Positions 12,137 through 14,471 of a stretch of DNA of 14,471 bases are shown piece after piece; position 1 is the stretch's first letter, and the number at the start of each line of letters is the position of its first letter. The position numbers were made by a program, and so were the translations under genes. The stretch comes from a bacterium (GTDB taxonomy: Bacteria > Vulcanimicrobiota > Xenobia > Xenobiales > Xenobiaceae), in NCBI GenBank assembly GCA_022839105.1, contig JALHDH010000084.1, positions 1-14,471 of the forward strand, given 5' to 3'. The notes below the pieces were generated by a model. It did not search any database, was not told the DNA's origin, and worked only from the letters and a program-made list of their open reading frames with translations.

Positions 12137-13917
12137 CCGAAGCGGCCGAGCGCAATCCACTCCAGGACGGGAATTGCCTGATCTGCGCGGCTCCTGGAAG
12201 GGTGCGCCAGAACCACGGACCTTGGGAAATCCGCCATTGTCGCTGGTGCGACTTCGCCTGGGTCTGGCCTCCCATGGCTCCCGAGGAACACCAGCGCTTC
12301 CACGGTCCGGAGTTCTTCGAACGCTATTATGCCGAGCCGATCGCCGACTTCTACGCCGGGAAGGGTCCTCTGTACCATCGGGAGCGGGTCAAGAAGCAGT
12401 GGTTCCTGCACTACTTCTCGCGCCACGTCCCGACGGGGAGGGTCCTGGATATCGGAGCCGGCCAGGCCATGTTCGACTATCTGGCCCGTGAGAAGGGCTA
12501 CCAGCCGAGCCTGGTCGAGCTCTGCCCGCCCGTGGTGGAGTATCACCGCAGCCAGGGCCTGGAGGTCTTCGAGGGCTACCCCGAGGCCCTGGGCTTCGAG
12601 GACGAGTCCTTCGAGGGGGTGGCCATGTGGCATTCCCTCGAGCATGTCTTCGATCCCCTCAAGACCCTGCGCGAGGTGGCCCGGGTCCTCAAGCCCGGCG
12701 GCTGCCTGGTCGGCGCCCTGCCCAACTGGCGGGGCCTGGGGACCTGGTTGCGGCTGAAGGTCGGCAAGCCCCTCTTCGATCCCGAGACGAACCACGAGCT
12801 CCACTTCTCGCACTTCAGCCCTCGGGCCATGCGCCGGGCCCTGCTCCGGGCCGGCCTGGAACCCCTCGAGATCGGGGTGGAATGGCACCGTCCCCGGTGT
12901 CTTCGCGATCGCGTGCTCCACCACGCCGGTCAGATGCTCAGCCTCTTCCCCGGTCTGAACATGCGCGAGACCATGACCTTCGTGGCCCGCAAGCCGGCCG
13001 GAAACCGCGCGCTTTCCCCGCGCCCCTGGGTCCGCTACCGCAACGACGCAGGCATCCCCTCCAAGGTCCACCTGGAGAGGCCCCTGGAGCATCCCGACCC
13101 CGAGGTCTCGGTCCTGATCCCCACCTCGGACGGCACCCGCGAGGGTTACCTCCCCGAGCTGCTCGAACAGCTCCGAGGACAGGATCTCCCCAGGATGGAG
13201 GTCCTGGTCGTGGTCGGCGAGAACCGCCAGGGGAGGGCCTTGAACACGGCGGCCGACCTGGCCCGCGGCGAGATCCTGATCACCCTGGACGACGACTCCC
13301 GCCTGGCCGATCCCTCCACGCTCTCCCGACTGGTGGCCGCACTGCGTTCGGATCCCGCCATCGGCATGGCCGGAGGCTCCAATCAGCCGCCCCCGGATGC
13401 CCGAGGCCTGGTCCGGCGGGTGATGGAGGAGATGCCCCGCCGCTCCTCTCCCGCCGTGGACCGGATCACCGATTCGGACATGGCCGAGCACCCCTGCCTG
13501 GCCATGCCGCGAGCCGCCTTCATGGCCGTGGGAGGAGAGAACGAGCTGATCCCCCGGGGGCTGGACCCCTATCTGAGGACCGCCTTCCGCGAGGCCGGCT
13601 ACCGCGTGGTGGTGGTCCCAGGCGTGGTCTATCACCACCTGCCCCCCACCACCCTGATGCGCCTGGTGCGCCAGTTCTTCCGCAACGGCGCCCAGTCGCG
13701 CTACTGCTCGCAACTCTACCCCGAGTGGGTCTACGACACCCTGGAGGAGCACGGGGCCGGTCCCGCCCCCCGGGTTCCCGTCGGTGGCCGGGCCCTGCGC
13801 CTGGCCCGGGGCGTCGCCCAGGCGGCGATGAAGGGCCACTGGGTCCACGTGGCCTGCCGGCTCTCGTACGCGGCGGGCTGGCTCTGGCAGAGCCTGGGGA
13901 GGTCGGGGACTTGCTGA
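12133..13917 (+). CDS. Fusion: zinc-ribbon SAM methyltransferase + GT2 glycosyltransferase
   Basis: 594 aa in two enzymes. Residues 1-300 are a class I SAM-dependent methyltransferase with an N-terminal C4 cluster (Cys15, Cys18, Cys36, Cys39). Motif I is VLDIGAGQA at 104-112, followed by the typical MWHSLEHVFDPLKTLREVAR and LKPGGCLVG. Residues 325-530 are a GT-A family 2 domain. It starts VSVLIPTSDG (325-334) and has an Asp triplet 386-388 in ITLDDDSRL for metal and donor binding, Asp478 in the acceptor-side GLDPYLRTAFREAGY block, and VYHHLPP then RQFFRNG near the end. Such fusions occur in O-antigen-type loci, where a sugar or chain end is methylated and extended or capped. The gene overlaps the GT4 gene by ATGA and the permease gene by 7 bp. 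Methyl acceptor and sugar are unknown. Confidence 0.93.
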   Translation: MTEAAERNPLQDGNCLICAAPGRVRQNHGPWEIRHCRWCDFAWVWPPMAPEEHQRFHGPEFFERYYAEPIADFYAGKGPLYHRERVKKQWFLHYFSRHVPTGRVLDIGAGQAMFDYLAREKGYQPSLVELCPPVVEYHRSQGLEVFEGYPEALGFEDESFEGVAMWHSLEHVFDPLKTLREVARVLKPGGCLVGALPNWRGLGTWLRLKVGKPLFDPETNHELHFSHFSPRAMRRALLRAGLEPLEIGVEWHRPRCLRDRVLHHAGQMLSLFPGLNMRETMTFVARKPAGNRALSPRPWVRYRNDAGIPSKVHLERPLEHPDPEVSVLIPTSDGTREGYLPELLEQLRGQDLPRMEVLVVVGENRQGRALNTAADLARGEILITLDDDSRLADPSTLSRLVAALRSDPAIGMAGGSNQPPPDARGLVRRVMEEMPRRSSPAVDRITDSDMAEHPCLAMPRAAFMAVGGENELIPRGLDPYLRTAFREAGYRVVVVPGVVYHHLPPTTLMRLVRQFFRNGAQSRYCSQLYPEWVYDTLEEHGAGPAPRVPVGGRALRLARGVAQAAMKGHWVHVACRLSYAAGWLWQSLGRSGTC

Positions 13918-14471
13918 CGCGGCACCGCGAACTGGTCTGGAGCCTGGTGTCCCGGGACGTGAAGTCCCGCTACAAGCAGGCGGCCTTGGGAGTCCTCTGG
14001 GCGATCCTGGTCCCCCTGGCCATGATGCTGGTCTTCAGCCTGGTCCTGAGCCAGTTCATCCCCTCCCCCGACCCGCGGGTGCCCTACGGGATCTTCGTCT
14101 TCAGCGGCCTCCTGCCATGGAACTTCCTGGCCGGCTCGCTGACCTTCGGCTCGATGAGCCTGGTGGGCAACTCCAGCATCCTCAAGAAGATCGCCATGCC
14201 CCGCGAGGTCTTCCCCATCTCGGCCGTCCTGGCCGGCCTGGTCGACCTCCTGCTGGGACTGGCCGTCCTCTTTGTGCTGATGCTGTGCCTGGGCCTGCGT
14301 CCGGGGCTGGGGGTGCTGGCCCTGCCCGCCGTCCTGCTCCTGGAGCTGACCCTGGCCACGGGGGTGGCCCTGCTGCTCTCCACCGCAAACCTGTTCTTCC
14401 GCGACGTGCGCCACATCGTCCCGGTGCTGACCATCCTGTGGATGTTCATGACCCCGGTGGTCTACCCGATC
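13911..14471 (+). CDS. ABC-2 type polysaccharide export permease, partial
   Basis: 187 residues are visible before the right edge. The start is a TTG at 13911, chosen because GGGGAGG ends 8 bp upstream and the family N-terminus begins there: LTRHRELVWSLVSRDVKSRY, with the amphipathic interface helix and the conserved KSRYKQAALGVLWAILVPL entering the first membrane helix. Several hydrophobic segments follow. The coupling region GNSSILKKIAMPREVFPIS and NLFFRDVRHIVPVLTILWMF are typical of the RfbA/Wzm/TagG group that exports O-antigen, capsule or teichoic acid with an ATPase partner. Length to the edge leaves roughly the last two helices missing. It overlaps the fusion gene by 7 bp. The ATP-binding subunit is expected just downstream, outside the window. 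Confidence 0.93.
   Translation, partial: MLTRHRELVWSLVSRDVKSRYKQAALGVLWAILVPLAMMLVFSLVLSQFIPSPDPRVPYGIFVFSGLLPWNFLAGSLTFGSMSLVGNSSILKKIAMPREVFPISAVLAGLVDLLLGLAVLFVLMLCLGLRPGLGVLALPAVLLLELTLATGVALLLSTANLFFRDVRHIVPVLTILWMFMTPVVYPI

Noticed and set aside
12115..13848. 577-aa minus-strand open frame under the methyltransferase-GT2 gene
   Set aside because: The plus strand carries unmistakable methyltransferase and GT2 motifs; the antisense frame has none and is Gly/His/Gln-rich shadow sequence.

Overview
The window is about 14.5 kb of high-G+C DNA from what looks like a diderm (Gram-negative type) bacterium. It is densely packed, with strongly G/C-biased third codon positions. Class III pilin signals (type IV pilus or type II secretion), a signal-peptide-bearing periplasmic protein and an ABC-2 polysaccharide exporter all imply an envelope with a periplasm or outer surface. 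I cannot assign a phylum from sequence alone. No tRNA, rRNA, CRISPR array, insertion sequence or phage gene is visible, and no stretch longer than about 210 bp lacks a gene.

Region 1 (1-3599) is a minor pilin / pseudopilin locus split around a divergent promoter. On the minus strand lie a GspI/PilV-type, a GspJ/PilW-type and a GspK/PilX-type protein, in the classical I-J-K order and tightly or overlappingly spaced; the last runs off the left edge. On the plus strand lie a 141-aa secreted or membrane-anchored protein and a GspH/FimT-type pseudopilin that overlaps it by one base. The two arms share a promoter island in which reciprocal -10 hexamers sit inside a palindrome.

Region 2 (3600-6387) holds a plus-strand HTH-WYL regulator. 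It is followed by a convergent minus-strand pair: a small exported beta-rich protein and a TauE/SafE-type membrane permease that probably starts at a CTG codon overlapping its neighbour's stop. A small plus-strand ORF (6088-6387) with a good ribosome binding site lies downstream of a G10 tract.

Region 3 (6308-10231) is a minus-strand run: a 617-aa exported protein resembling DUF3352 proteins, then trpS (tryptophanyl-tRNA synthetase), then a metallo-beta-lactamase-fold hydrolase 7 bp behind trpS.

Region 4 (10377-14471) is plus strand. It starts with a small dual-specificity-type phosphatase. A cell-surface polysaccharide operon follows: a GT4 glycosyltransferase, a methyltransferase-GT2 fusion, and an ABC-2 export permease cut by the right edge. 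All junctions inside this operon overlap, so the genes are probably translationally coupled.

No complete new system is proven here. The best leads are the split pseudopilin locus with its symmetric promoter and accessory membrane protein, the methyltransferase-GT2 fusion, and the duplicated-motif exported protein next to trpS.
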